Positions 6,104 to 15,491 of a stretch of DNA of 64,000 bases are shown piece by piece. The notes beneath the pieces were generated by a model that saw only the letters and a list, made by a program, of their open reading frames with translations, searched no databases and was not told the DNA's origin. Within the stretch, counting starts at the first letter, position 1. Every line of letters begins with the position of its first letter. The position numbers were made by a program, and so were the translations under genes. Origin of the DNA: an uncultured Ilumatobacter sp. (GTDB lineage: Bacteria > Actinomycetota > Acidimicrobiia > Acidimicrobiales > Ilumatobacteraceae); assembly GCA_938091165.1 (NCBI GenBank), contig CALKNK010000001.1, positions 19,057-83,056 of the forward strand, given 5' to 3'.

Positions 6104-8611
6104 TCAGGAAATGGTGATGCGGTGCCTCTGGCGCTCGTCGTTGACCGAAGCAGCCAGCACGATGTCGTACTCGCCCGGCTCGAGCCGCCAGTCGTCGGCA
6201 GCGGTGTCCCACCGTCGGAAGGCCGTCGGGTAAAACTTGAGCACAGCATTCACGGTCTTCCCCGGCTCGACCGTCAGCTTGTCCCAACTCTTCAGTTCTA
6301 ACCGGGGCCGCACGTATCCGGGCGCAACGGCCTCGACGAAGCCCTGGACGACCACAGTTGCTGCCCGGTCACCTGCGCATGTGATGGGTACCGTGGCGGT
6401 AACGCTGCGGTTTTCGACATCGAGAAGACCGTCTCCCCATGTTGCATCTCCGTAACTCAGCCCGTGGCCAAATGGGAAACGGACTGGGGTGTCGGTCGCT
6501 TCGTAGTGTCGATAGCCAATGAACAGCCCTTCTGCGTAGCGTTGCGTTCCGTTCCCATCGCCGTCATGATCGGGCCGGTGGTGGAGATAGGCCGGATGGT
6601 CGGCGAGGCGAACGGGGATGGTGATCGGCAGTCGACCACCCGGGTCTGCATCACCGAGGAGAATGTCAGTGAGCGCCTCAGCCTGTTCCTGACCGGCAAA
6701 AAAGGGCGTAAGGATCGCTGTCGCTGATACTGGTTCGCTCGGGTCCGCCCAGTCCATCGTTACGGGTGAACCAGCGTTTACGATCACGACTGTGCGAGGG
6801 TTTGCAGCGACGACGCAACGAACCAATTCATCTTGTCGACCTGGCAGATCCATCGTCGTTCGGTCGAACCCCTCGGTCTCCCACTCGTCGTTGGTTCCAA
6901 CGACGACAACAGCAGCGTCGGCGGCCGCTGCGGCGGCGACGGCGCGGTCCATCAGGTCGTCGGGCTCAGGAGAACGGATACCGACGCGAAGGGCTGCAAA
7001 TCCGTTGACCTCCGAGGTGGCCCACCGCACGTCAAGTTTGACCGGCGTTCCAGCGGTGCATTCCAACGTGGCCGTCGCCTCGACGCTTCCGTAGCCAAAA
7101 AATTCCTCGCTACGCGGCAACTCCATCAATGGGTCCTCTACAAGCGTGGCACCATTGGCGGTCATTGTGAATGGGCCCGTCGACACAATGCCCACGACGT
7201 GCGGACCGTCGGTGTCGGGGATGAACGAGCCACTGATCCGCGTGGAAAACCCGCGTGGGTCGACTCCGTCTGGCGTCGACCCAAAAAAGCGAATCATTGA
7301 CGTCGGTGTGGACTGGACGACGACGGTTCCGCCATTCCAATCGCGCCCGTTGACGTATTCGACACGCAGACCTGGCTCACCGTTGGGCTGGCGCAGCTGA
7401 CCCCTGAGAATGACCGGCGTGAGGCGATCGATGCGAACGCCTGGCTCGAAGGTGACGAGTGCGCCAGTTGGCGAATCCGGCCCAATGCGGTCGGTGAGCG
7501 CGTCGAGCAACGTGCGATGACCGAGTGGAACGAGGCTCGCAGATCCACCGCCCATCGAGCGATCGATGTTGGCGTTCGGGCCTAGCACGGCGAGCTTTGT
7601 CAGGTTCGACGCGTCGAGTGGCAGAACCGGTGAGTTCGCGAGTGCTGCAACAGGATCGTTGCGAAGTAACACCGTGCCGGCCGTCGCAGCGCGCCGAGTG
7701 AGGGCGCGTTCGCTTGGCTCATCGGCTGATTCTTCCTCGATATTGGCGTCACGCTCGTCGGCTTTCACACGATTGGCCAGCATGAGAATGTCACGGACGA
7801 GGAGGTCCACCTGTGCCTCGTCGACATTGCCACGTTCGACTGCGTCCTCTAGCTTCTTACCGTAGACCCGAACCGGGGCCGGCATTTCGATGTTTAGCCC
7901 GGCATTTGCAGCTGAAACGGCTTCGTGGACTCCGAACCAGTCGGAGACCACGAAGCCGTCAAAACCCCACTCGGTGCGCAAGATGTCGGTCAGCAGGCCG
8001 CGGTGCTGTGCTGCGTGCTCGCCGTTCACCTTGTTGTAGGCGCTCATGACGCCCCACGCGCCTCCCTCCTTTACGGCTAATTCGAACGGACGGAGATACA
8101 ACTCCCGCAGCGGCCGCTCATCGACTTGGACGTCAAGGCTCATTCGTTCGATTTCGGTGTCGTTACACACGAAGTGCTTCACCGTGACTGCGACATCGTG
8201 GGACTGGACGCCCTGAACGTAGGACGCAGCAAGTGCGCCAGACAGCTCGGGGTCTTCGCTGTAACACTCGAACGTGCGGCCGCCGATCGGCGTGCGATGC
8301 AGGTTGACGTTGGGGCCGAGAAGAACGTGGGCTCCCTTGCGGCGGGCCTCGATGCCGAGGAGTGATCCGATCTCGCCGAGAAGCTTGACGTCCCAGGTGG
8401 CACCAAGCGTGATCCCGGCCGGCACGACGACGCCTGGGGTTCCACCGCCACCATGACCTTCGCCGCGTATGCCGTTGGGTCCATCGCTCATCTTGATCGC
8501 AGGGATACCTGCCTCAGGAAAGGCAACGGTCCTCCACGTACTTTTCCCAGTGACGATCCGGCACTTGTCTGTGAGGGAGAGTGCGGACAATGCAGCGTCA
8601 ATGTCGATCAC
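6104..8611 (-). CDS. Glycoside hydrolase family 3 beta-glucosidase-like enzyme with PA14 insert
   Basis: An 835-residue GH3 enzyme. The N-terminal TIM barrel has 'MSDGPNGIRG' (41-50), 'KHFVCNDTE' (145-153) and the nucleophile Asp in 'VVSDWFG' (D224). A PA14-like beta domain is inserted around residues 400-540, as in KdgB-type beta-glucosidases. The C-terminal alpha/beta sandwich carries 'VVVGTNDEWETEGFDRTTM', whose Glu is the likely acid/base, and 'FPFGHGLSYG' leads into a fibronectin-III-like end. No signal peptide is apparent, so it is probably cytoplasmic. GH3 enzymes of this layout remove terminal beta-glucose. Its place between the OYE gene and the mft genes suggests it might trim the beta-1,4-glucan on mycofactocin; that is inference, and ordinary glucoside or cellobiose use is an alternative. 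Confidence 0.9.
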   Translation of the reverse strand: MIDIDAALSALSLTDKCRIVTGKSTWRTVAFPEAGIPAIKMSDGPNGIRGEGHGGGGTPGVVVPAGITLGATWDVKLLGEIGSLLGIEARRKGAHVLLGPNVNLHRTPIGGRTFECYSEDPELSGALAASYVQGVQSHDVAVTVKHFVCNDTEIERMSLDVQVDERPLRELYLRPFELAVKEGGAWGVMSAYNKVNGEHAAQHRGLLTDILRTEWGFDGFVVSDWFGVHEAVSAANAGLNIEMPAPVRVYGKKLEDAVERGNVDEAQVDLLVRDILMLANRVKADERDANIEEESADEPSERALTRRAATAGTVLLRNDPVAALANSPVLPLDASNLTKLAVLGPNANIDRSMGGGSASLVPLGHRTLLDALTDRIGPDSPTGALVTFEPGVRIDRLTPVILRGQLRQPNGEPGLRVEYVNGRDWNGGTVVVQSTPTSMIRFFGSTPDGVDPRGFSTRISGSFIPDTDGPHVVGIVSTGPFTMTANGATLVEDPLMELPRSEEFFGYGSVEATATLECTAGTPVKLDVRWATSEVNGFAALRVGIRSPEPDDLMDRAVAAAAAADAAVVVVGTNDEWETEGFDRTTMDLPGRQDELVRCVVAANPRTVVIVNAGSPVTMDWADPSEPVSATAILTPFFAGQEQAEALTDILLGDADPGGRLPITIPVRLADHPAYLHHRPDHDGDGNGTQRYAEGLFIGYRHYEATDTPVRFPFGHGLSYGDATWGDGLLDVENRSVTATVPITCAGDRAATVVVQGFVEAVAPGYVRPRLELKSWDKLTVEPGKTVNAVLKFYPTAFRRWDTAADDWRLEPGEYDIVLAASVNDERQRHRITIS

Positions 8612-8680
8612 AGTCGTGGACGTTAGATGACCGCAGATTGCTTGGGTGGCGCTCTGTGCAATATGTGGCCTGTCAGCGGT

Positions 8681-10627
8681 TCAGATGGCGGCGCCGGCGC
8701 GCTCGCCCTCAACCACGGCGCTGTGCGCACGTCGGGGTGCGACGCAGTCGCCGACACGTTCGACGCTGACGCCTGCCGAGCGCAGGTCGTGATAGAGCCA
8801 CTCGACTGGATTGGCGTGGACGGCCAGTACGATCCAGTCGGGACGGCGCTGGACGTTTTGGTTGGTGGGGTGGTGCAGCAGTGTCAGCGTGGAGCCCTCT
8901 AGACCCATTGGCACAAGATCCGTGGTCTGCGTGATCCCTTTTTCGCCAGCACGAATCCACCAGTTCTCCATGTCAAGGGTGATGCCGAGATCTTGGCCCA
9001 CGACCATGCCTGGCGTAATGACTTCAACGCTGCAGCCGCGATCGGCAAGCACTTCTGCAGTCGAGGTGGCGTGATGAAACCCAATTTCGTCGATCAGTAC
9101 AACGTCGCCGAACGGCTCAGCAGTTCCTTCGAGGACTTCGCGAACGTCGGCGACGTTGGTGGCATCGTCGGGGACCCAGTATGGATGCGCTGGTTCGGCC
9201 CCGGTCGCAATGATTACGTGATCGGGACGGCATTCTTCGACCAGGCCGGGCCAGACGCCCACGTCATATTCGAACTTGACGCCAAGCCTTCGACATTCGG
9301 CGAGTTGGTTGCGCACCATGTCGCCGAACTCGGCGCGATTGGGCACCGAGGCGGCAATTCGAACCTGGCCGCCAGCCTGAGATTCCTTTTCGAACACGGT
9401 GACGGCGTGACCGTTGCGGCGGGACGCGATAGCTGCCTGCAATCCGCCGGGGCCAGCACCAATGACCATCACTGATTTTGGCTTAGGCGTAATCCGGATG
9501 ACACCGACACCTTCCGCTTCGCGACCGGTGCGGGGGTTCTCGATGCAACCAAGCCAACGATTTAGACCCATACGACCGACACACTCCTGGTTGCACGACA
9601 GGCAAAGCCGGGTCTCATCGGTCGCACCGGCGCGGGCTTTTACTGCGAAGTCGGCGTCGGCGATCTGGCCGCGTACGACTCCAACCAGGTCACAGTGGCC
9701 CTCGGCCAGTGCCCGCTCGGCCTGAAGCGGATCTTTGAATCTGCCGACTCCAACCACGGGAAGGTCGACCGCTTTGCGAATGGCTGATGGGATGAACATC
9801 GCGTAGCCCGGCGGGATGTGCATCGATGCTTCGATCATGAACAGACTTGCCGTGGCCACACCGATCGACGTGTTGATGTAATCGACCTGGCCGGTCTGCT
9901 CGACGAGCTCTGCGATGCGGACGGCGTCGTCGATCGTGGTGCCGCGGTCAATAAGCTCGTCGCCGCAGATGCGAACGCCGAGCGCAAGTCGATTGCCGAC
10001 CACCTTGCGGACTGCGGCGACGATTTCGATTAACAGCCGTGCCCGGTTCTCGAGCGAGCCGCCGTAGTTGTCTGTCCGTTTGTTGGTCGCAGGAGACAGA
10101 AACCCGCGGACGATGGAGCTGTGCGAGCACTGGAGTTCGATACCGTCGAAACCGCCCTCGGCGCAGTGTTCAGCTACCAGTGCATACCCGGCGATGATTT
10201 CGTCGATTTCAGCATGGGTGACAGCTTTTGGCACTTCGCGAAAGAGTGGATCGGCAACTGCGGAGGGAGCCCAGACCGGCAGCCGCGAGTACATCGACGA
10301 CGCCTGTCCGCCGTTGTGGTTGATCTGAGCGAAGATAGGCGTGCGGTGCCGGTGGACGGCTTCGGTTATGGCCAGGTAGCCGGGAATGACGTCGCGGTGA
10401 AAGCCGTGGATAAGCTTTTCGTACGGCCAGTCAGTCGGATGGGTGGAGTGCTCCTCCGTGATGATTAGTCCGGTGCCGCCAGCGGCTCGGGCGGCGTAAT
10501 AGGCGGCGTGCTGGGTGGTTGGGAGACCGTCTCGGGCGTAGTTTGTGAGGTGCGCCGAGAAGACGATTCGATTCCGAGTTTCGACCGGACCAAGCCGCAG
10601 CGGGGTCCACAGGTAGCGGCTGGACAT
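8681..10627 (-). CDS. FadH/old-yellow-enzyme family oxidoreductase with FeS and FAD domains (mycofactocin-system type)
   Basis: About 648 residues in the 2,4-dienoyl-CoA reductase (FadH) layout: an FMN TIM barrel beginning 'LWTPLRLGPVETRNRIVFSA', active-site region 'GFDGIELQCSHSSI', a 4Fe-4S binding loop 'CLSCNQECVGRMGLNRWLGC' (about residues 342-361) and a C-terminal FAD/NAD(P)H domain starting 'VMVIGAGPGGLQAA'. Enzymes of this family move hydride from NAD(P)H through FAD, 4Fe-4S and FMN to an enone-like substrate. The mycofactocin locus nearby suggests membership of the OYE-like set known to travel with mft genes. The frame extends upstream to a TTG at 10666; ATG 10627 matches the family N-terminus better. 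Confidence 0.85.
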   Translation of the reverse strand: MSSRYLWTPLRLGPVETRNRIVFSAHLTNYARDGLPTTQHAAYYAARAAGGTGLIITEEHSTHPTDWPYEKLIHGFHRDVIPGYLAITEAVHRHRTPIFAQINHNGGQASSMYSRLPVWAPSAVADPLFREVPKAVTHAEIDEIIAGYALVAEHCAEGGFDGIELQCSHSSIVRGFLSPATNKRTDNYGGSLENRARLLIEIVAAVRKVVGNRLALGVRICGDELIDRGTTIDDAVRIAELVEQTGQVDYINTSIGVATASLFMIEASMHIPPGYAMFIPSAIRKAVDLPVVGVGRFKDPLQAERALAEGHCDLVGVVRGQIADADFAVKARAGATDETRLCLSCNQECVGRMGLNRWLGCIENPRTGREAEGVGVIRITPKPKSVMVIGAGPGGLQAAIASRRNGHAVTVFEKESQAGGQVRIAASVPNRAEFGDMVRNQLAECRRLGVKFEYDVGVWPGLVEECRPDHVIIATGAEPAHPYWVPDDATNVADVREVLEGTAEPFGDVVLIDEIGFHHATSTAEVLADRGCSVEVITPGMVVGQDLGITLDMENWWIRAGEKGITQTTDLVPMGLEGSTLTLLHHPTNQNVQRRPDWIVLAVHANPVEWLYHDLRSAGVSVERVGDCVAPRRAHSAVVEGERAGAAI

Positions 10628-10634
10628 GCACTGT

Positions 10635-10646
10635 AAAGATATCTTT
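10635..10646. promoter_or_regulatory. 12-bp perfect palindrome, possible operator upstream of the OYE gene
   Basis: AAAGATATCTTT is self-complementary and lies 8 nt upstream of the ATG at 10627. Its size and position suit a dimeric repressor site, for example a TetR-like regulator of the mft locus, but a chance AT-rich palindrome cannot be excluded. Confidence 0.3.
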
Positions 10647-11292
10647 GCGGGCTGCTTCTGGCGCAACTGTGGTGGCGGGCTGTATTGCGCGTGTTCGTGA
10701 GCCGAATTAGGAAACAGTTAGACCGCTGCCATATCAATGGCATGTCGATTAGCAACGAGATGAATGTGGCTTGCGGCCAGATGTTGGTCACCGATCGCAC
10801 AATAGAAAGGCAGCGGTTCAAAGCCAATGCGCGCTGCTGATTGGCTTCATGCCGGTGACGCTAAGGATTTAGTTGGTTTGCTGGGCCCAGGCGGCAGTAA
10901 CCACGTCTGTTGACTTTGACGGACGGTTGAACCGAACTCTGGCGGCTATTGCAATGTGCGTCCGAGTAATGCCACGCAACAGCGTCGGTTGCGTTCTGCT
11001 TGTTGAGCAGCTGGGCGCATCGTTCAACTGTCCTGACTGACGGGTGTGGATTGGAATGCAGATTGCTTTCGAAGACAGTGGACCTCATCTTGAGCTTGCG
11101 TGTTCGTTGGTGGACTCGGTCTGCGCTGCCGTCCGTGCGACTTAGTGAGTAGAGAAGATGCCCGAGGCACTCTCTGTTTCGCCGATGTCGCAGTTCATGC
11201 TGATCGAAGGTGATGTTGTGATCTAACGCGTAAACGCGCTCTCTGCGCGCATATCAACCACTCGTCGCGCGATGCATCGTAGATTGGCCTTT
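10647..11292. other. Intergenic region without a supported gene
   Basis: About 650 bp between the divergent OYE gene and the SDR pseudogene. Frames here are short and lack family motifs. A 22-codon frame starting at ATG 11159 ends at 11227 and may be the remnant start of a gene, but I cannot assign it. Presumably contains the promoter of the minus-strand block. Confidence 0.4.
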
Positions 11293-11855
11293 ATGACAGT
11301 CGTTGGGAATGTCATCGCGTGCGGCAATGTCGCAGTGATCACCGGTCGAGCGGGTGGTGCTGATTTCGCCGTCATGGAGCGGTCGATTGGGCGCAGCATG
11401 CGCGTTGTTTCCCTGCCATGAGTACACCAAAGTTGCATGCCCCCACAGGCAGACCGGCTGAGTCGGGTACCGACGTCGCCACGCTTGCATGCGGCACCGC
11501 CCTAGAAAAATCGGTCGTCGAACTGGCTTCATACACGTTTACTGCGAACGGAATCGCCCATTTGGCGTTTAACGATGCGGGCATCGCTGGAATGGATGCT
11601 GAGCCCGATCAAGTCGACTCGCCAACGGGGGAGCTGGTGAACGATGCCGTTGCGTCTGGCATTGCGGAGGGTATAGCCGTGGACGACGCGGCCGCCGAGG
11701 TTATCGAGGCGGTCGACGCCAACCGCTTTTGGGTCCTCGCGGATGCCGACATGTGCGAACCCCCTGTCGAACGCATGCAGCGCGCCACAACCCAAACAAA
11801 TCCACCAATGCCATCTGACGAAGCGGATACCGCATCCGCTGACGGCCGAACCTGA
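11293..11855 (+). pseudogene. Decayed short-chain dehydrogenase/reductase (frameshift plus internal deletion)
   Basis: Two frames together resemble an SDR enzyme. Frame 1 starts at ATG 11293 and contains 'NVAVITGRAGG' (the glycine-rich Rossmann motif TGxxxGxG, degraded) and 'MRVVSLP' (end of beta 2), then stops at 11419. The next frame begins at the overlapping ATG 11418 and continues with 'ESGTDVATLACGT', 'AHLAFNDAGIAGM' (the NNAG motif, altered) and then jumps to an SDR-like C-terminus, 'NRFWVLADADM' and 'TQTNPPM'. The middle, with the catalytic Ser and Tyr-x-x-x-Lys, is missing. So the gene has a frameshift and a deletion of roughly a hundred or more residues. It lies beside the mycofactocin block, whose typical clients are SDR dehydrogenases. 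Confidence 0.7.
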
Positions 11856-11876
11856 ACGACGAGACCGAGATTCACC

Positions 11877-13163
11877 ATGGGAACATCCACGTCATCGTTT
11901 GGCGTCAGCAAACGCGAATCGCACGACTCGTCGGATTTCTACAGCCGGTTTGCTCCGCCGGTAATCAGCGATGACGACACTCTCGGAGCGCACGGCAAAC
12001 TCGACACAATCCACGTCGGCGACGCACGCAGTATGACGAAAGTCCCCGATGGGTCAGTTGCACTCGTGGTCACCTCACCGCCGTACTTCGCTGGCAAAGA
12101 GTACGAAACGGCCCTCGGCGAAGGGCACGTACCCGCCGACTACATCGAGTACCTCACGATGCTCCGGGACGTGCTCGGCGAATGTGTCCGCACCCTTGAA
12201 CCTGGTGGGCGGATCGCTGTCAACGTAGCGAACCTTGGCCGCAAGCCATATCGAAGTTTGGCTGCTGACGTCACCGGCATTCTTCAAGATGACCTGAGGT
12301 TGCTCTTGCGTGGTGAAGTGGTGTGGCAGAAGCAGCGTGGCGCCAGCGGCTCGTGTGCCTGGGGGTCGTACCAATCTCCGGCCAATCCGGTGCTGCGCGA
12401 CACGACGGAGCGAATCATCATCGCCAGCAAGGGTCGCTTCGATCGCGTCGGAACAGGCAATCGCAATCGCAATGGCATCGATGGCGTCGCAACAGTGCCC
12501 GGCGATGAGTTCATGGAAGCCACACTCGACGTGTGGGAAATTCCAGCTGAGAGCGCAACACGAGTCGGCCATCCTGCACCGTTCCCAGTCGCTCTTGTCG
12601 AGCGCTGCCTGCATTTGTTCACTTATGAAGGTGATGTCGTGCTCGACCCATTCATGGGCTCGGGGACAACGGCTGTTGCGGCAAAGAACACGGGTCGTCA
12701 CTACGTCGGCTACGACACCGACCCCAGTTACGTGAAGCAGGCTAGGGAGCGGGTGAAATCGATGGCACCGTGGGAGGTGCCTGATCGACGCACACTGAAA
12801 GACATGGCGCGGACTCTCCTGAATGAAGCTGGCTACGTCGATGTTGCTGAAGCCGCACGAGTATCTCCCGGTGTCACGGTGAGCTTCCGCGGCATTGGCC
12901 CCGACGGCGTCACTCGGGTCTTTGAACTCGGTGGCGTCAACACGCCGGCTCGACCAGGTCTCAGCAGAGTTGAAAACGTGTGGAAGTCCATTGCTAAGGC
13001 CGCGATCTGTCGAGAGGTTGCACCTGACGTCGATGTCGTGGTTCTCACCGTAGGTACGATTCGCGGTGGTCCGTTGGCCGCAGTTTCCGGAGATGAAAGA
13101 CTGATTGCCGCAGTCATCGATGCGTCCCGCAAGGACGCTCTTGAGCGGATCCTTGCTCTCTGA
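11877..13163 (+). CDS. Orphan DNA methyltransferase (beta-class, SPPY type) with extra C-terminal domain
   Basis: A 428-residue DNA amino-methyltransferase. Motif IV 'TSPPY' (66-70) precedes the SAM-binding motif I 'DPFMGSGTT' (257-265), the permuted beta-class order; Ser-Pro-Pro-Tyr is commonest in N4-cytosine enzymes but N6-adenine is possible. 'GYDTDPSYVKQA' follows as motif II. After about residue 300 comes a separate 125-residue region containing 'VFELGGVNTPARPGLSR', 'VWKSIAKAA' and 'VDVVVLTVG', which is not part of the catalytic core. No restriction endonuclease gene is adjacent, so the role may be epigenetic or the C-terminal part may supply another activity. Confidence 0.85.
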   Translation: MGTSTSSFGVSKRESHDSSDFYSRFAPPVISDDDTLGAHGKLDTIHVGDARSMTKVPDGSVALVVTSPPYFAGKEYETALGEGHVPADYIEYLTMLRDVLGECVRTLEPGGRIAVNVANLGRKPYRSLAADVTGILQDDLRLLLRGEVVWQKQRGASGSCAWGSYQSPANPVLRDTTERIIIASKGRFDRVGTGNRNRNGIDGVATVPGDEFMEATLDVWEIPAESATRVGHPAPFPVALVERCLHLFTYEGDVVLDPFMGSGTTAVAAKNTGRHYVGYDTDPSYVKQARERVKSMAPWEVPDRRTLKDMARTLLNEAGYVDVAEAARVSPGVTVSFRGIGPDGVTRVFELGGVNTPARPGLSRVENVWKSIAKAAICREVAPDVDVVVLTVGTIRGGPLAAVSGDERLIAAVIDASRKDALERILAL

Positions 13164-13226
13164 TTGTCGTCGCTCCCTGGCCGCGACGGTCTTTGGGTCA
13201 AGGAAGGACAGGAATAGTTCGCCGAA

Positions 13227-14420
13227 GTGACGATTAGCTTCCGCGAGTCCACAACGACTGATCGCCGGGCACTGCAGGCTGTGGCGGCGCAGTTCTTTGT
13301 GAACGGTGCTGTGCTCGCTTCCTTTGTGCCAAGACTCCCAGAGATTCGCGACAGCCTTGGCCTAAGCCTTGACGAGTTGGGCGCAATCCTTACTGCGGGC
13401 GCAGCGCTTGGATTGCTGGCGAGCTTGTGGTCGCCGCGCATTATCGCGGCTTTCGGCACGCGCCGGGCGCTGGTTCTGTTCGTGTTAGTTCTGTTGTGCG
13501 GTCTGCAGATTGTTGGGCTTGCCGAAGTCTGGTGGATGCTTTTGTTGGGTTCGGCGGTGATGTTGGCCGCCGACGGCGTTGTCGACATCGCAATGAACCT
13601 TCAGGGATCCTGGTTGAGTACTCGACGGCACGCGCCTGTGATGAATCGCCTGCATGGGCTCTGGAGCCTTGGCGCAGTGATCGGGGGGATCGTTGCTGCG
13701 CAGGCCGCCGCGACAGGGATTTCATTGCGGATGCACTTGATCGTTGTCAGCGCCGTGCTGCTCGTTGCTCTCATCTTTGTCGGGTCTGGACTGTTGAAGG
13801 TCGATGAAGACACGAATATCGAGTTCCATGATCTGCCGCGGCCAGGACGTAGAACGCGGCAGCGGTGGGTCACGTTGGTATTGCTCGCTGCCGCCGGTGG
13901 GTTTGCCCTCACTGTCGAACTTGTCTCGACCGATTGGGCCGCATTCCGGTTGAGTGAGGACTTTGGTGCATCGGCAGGCTTTGCTGGCGTCGGATTCGTG
14001 GCGTTCACGATCGGTATGACGGTCGGTCGTCTCGGCGGTGACTCAGTGCTGATCCGTATCGGGAGCGATCGGCTGCTGCGCAGCGCCGTCATTTTGTCCG
14101 GTCTTGGTCTTGTAGTCGCTGCATTCGCGACGGATCAGTGGTTGGTGATTGCTGGGTACATGCTCGCCGGTGTTGGCATCTCAACTTTCTTTCCGAAGCT
14201 TTACGACGATGCGGCCAAGTTCCCAGGTCGACGCGGCGCAGCGCTCACCTGGTTACGAGCGGGATCAGGAGTGACGGCCCTAATCATCCCGGTGTCAGTC
14301 GGAGTGTTGGCAGAGTCACGGCTGTCCGTTGGTGCAGCAACCGCCATATTGACGCTGCCGTGCACGATTGGCTACCTGCTCGTGTCGCTGAGGTCGGAAC
14401 GTTCCGTCTTTCGAGCGTAG
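13227..14420 (+). CDS. MFS permease (YbjJ-like)
   Basis: A 397-residue major facilitator protein with about 12 hydrophobic helices. It shows 'ASFVPRLPEIRDSLGLSL' near the start and 'DIAMNLQGSWLS' with 'MNRLHGLWSLGAVIGG' in the fourth to fifth helices, features of the YbjJ/fucose-permease-like branch. Substrate cannot be told. Starts at GTG 13227, 63 nt after the methyltransferase gene; independent transcription is possible. Confidence 0.85.
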   Translation: MTISFRESTTTDRRALQAVAAQFFVNGAVLASFVPRLPEIRDSLGLSLDELGAILTAGAALGLLASLWSPRIIAAFGTRRALVLFVLVLLCGLQIVGLAEVWWMLLLGSAVMLAADGVVDIAMNLQGSWLSTRRHAPVMNRLHGLWSLGAVIGGIVAAQAAATGISLRMHLIVVSAVLLVALIFVGSGLLKVDEDTNIEFHDLPRPGRRTRQRWVTLVLLAAAGGFALTVELVSTDWAAFRLSEDFGASAGFAGVGFVAFTIGMTVGRLGGDSVLIRIGSDRLLRSAVILSGLGLVVAAFATDQWLVIAGYMLAGVGISTFFPKLYDDAAKFPGRRGAALTWLRAGSGVTALIIPVSVGVLAESRLSVGAATAILTLPCTIGYLLVSLRSERSVFRA

Positions 14421-14528
14421 GCGGGGACCCTTTGCGCGCATACAGCGCGACTCCCACAGCTTTGGTTCGCTGAGGGCTAGCCCGCATCACGCGATGCGTT
14501 GGGCCTGAGGATCGGTACTGTCTGGCGA

Positions 14529-15491
14529 ATGGCACGGGGACCGCGCGAACTGGCGCGTCGCATCAAGCAGGCTGGCGACGGCGTTGGTCGATTGATCAGT
14601 GAGTCTGAGCGACGGCTTGGCGAGCGTGGCATCGACTTGGGACCCAGTCGGCAAAAAGCGCGCCGAAGTGTCGACGACGTCCGAGCTGAACTTGATGCGC
14701 TGGTTGGACTCGACTCCGTTAAGGAGCAGGTGTCGACACTGATCGCGTCACTAAGCATTCAGCAGCAGCGTCGCAAACATGGTCTGGCCGAAGTGGCAGC
14801 GAACCAACACCTCGTATTCTTCGGCAATCCCGGTACAGGAAAGACGACCGTTGCCCGCCTCGTTGCAGAGATCTATGGCGCACTCGGCTATCTCGAAAAG
14901 GGTCATCTGGTTGAGGTCGATCGGGCCCAATTGGTCGGACAATACGTTGGGCATACAGCGTTTAAGACCAATCGAGCCATCAAGCGCGCGCTTGACGGCG
15001 TCTTGTTTATTGACGAGGCGTACGCTCTCTCTTCAGCGGGACCGAAAAGCCTCGATTTCGGTTCAGAGGCAATCGAGACATTGATCAAGCGGATGGAAGA
15101 CCATCGCGGTCGGCTCGTGGTGATCGTCGCTGGATACCCGGAACTGATGAGCCAGTTTCTCAGCTCCAACCCGGGACTGCGCTCACGTTTCTCACGCGAG
15201 ATTGCGTTCGATGACTACACAGATATTGAACTTGTGGCAATTATGGAAAAGATAGCCACCGACGCCGAGTACCTCATTACGCCCGCAGCGCATGATGCAT
15301 TGCTTGACATTTTTAGAGCAGCCCGCCGCCAAAGCGGATTCGGTAACGCGCGGTACGCGCGAAACCTGTTCGAGCAAGCTGTCAATCGTCAGGCACTTCG
15401 CCTTGACGGGGCAGGGCTGATCGATATCAATCGAGATGAGCTTCTCACACTTTCTCGCACTGACATCGAAGAGGCTGCTCGCCTGGTTTAG
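14529..15491 (+). CDS. AAA+ ATPase of the CbbX/EccA type
   Basis: About 320 residues. An N-terminal helical part rich in Arg and Glu precedes the AAA domain with Walker A 'GNPGTGKTT' (about residues 99-107), Walker B 'GVLFIDEAYAL' and a sensor region 'RLVVIVAGYPELM', then 'NPGLRSRFSREIAFDDYT', a CbbX/EccA family signature with the arginine finger. CbbX relatives remodel protein complexes such as Rubisco; EccA serves type VII secretion. Neither partner is seen here, so the target is unknown. ATG 14529 is preferred over the upstream in-frame TTG 14499. Confidence 0.82.
   Translation: MARGPRELARRIKQAGDGVGRLISESERRLGERGIDLGPSRQKARRSVDDVRAELDALVGLDSVKEQVSTLIASLSIQQQRRKHGLAEVAANQHLVFFGNPGTGKTTVARLVAEIYGALGYLEKGHLVEVDRAQLVGQYVGHTAFKTNRAIKRALDGVLFIDEAYALSSAGPKSLDFGSEAIETLIKRMEDHRGRLVVIVAGYPELMSQFLSSNPGLRSRFSREIAFDDYTDIELVAIMEKIATDAEYLITPAAHDALLDIFRAARRQSGFGNARYARNLFEQAVNRQALRLDGAGLIDINRDELLTLSRTDIEEAARLV

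Noticed and set aside
12833..13588. Antisense frame across the methyltransferase/MFS junction
   Set aside because: Ser/Thr/Arg-rich composition typical of a shadow frame; both plus-strand genes are clear.
14529..15491. Type VII secretion locus (EccA)
   Set aside because: No EccB-E, ESX or PE/PPE genes in the neighbourhood; CbbX-like is as good a match.
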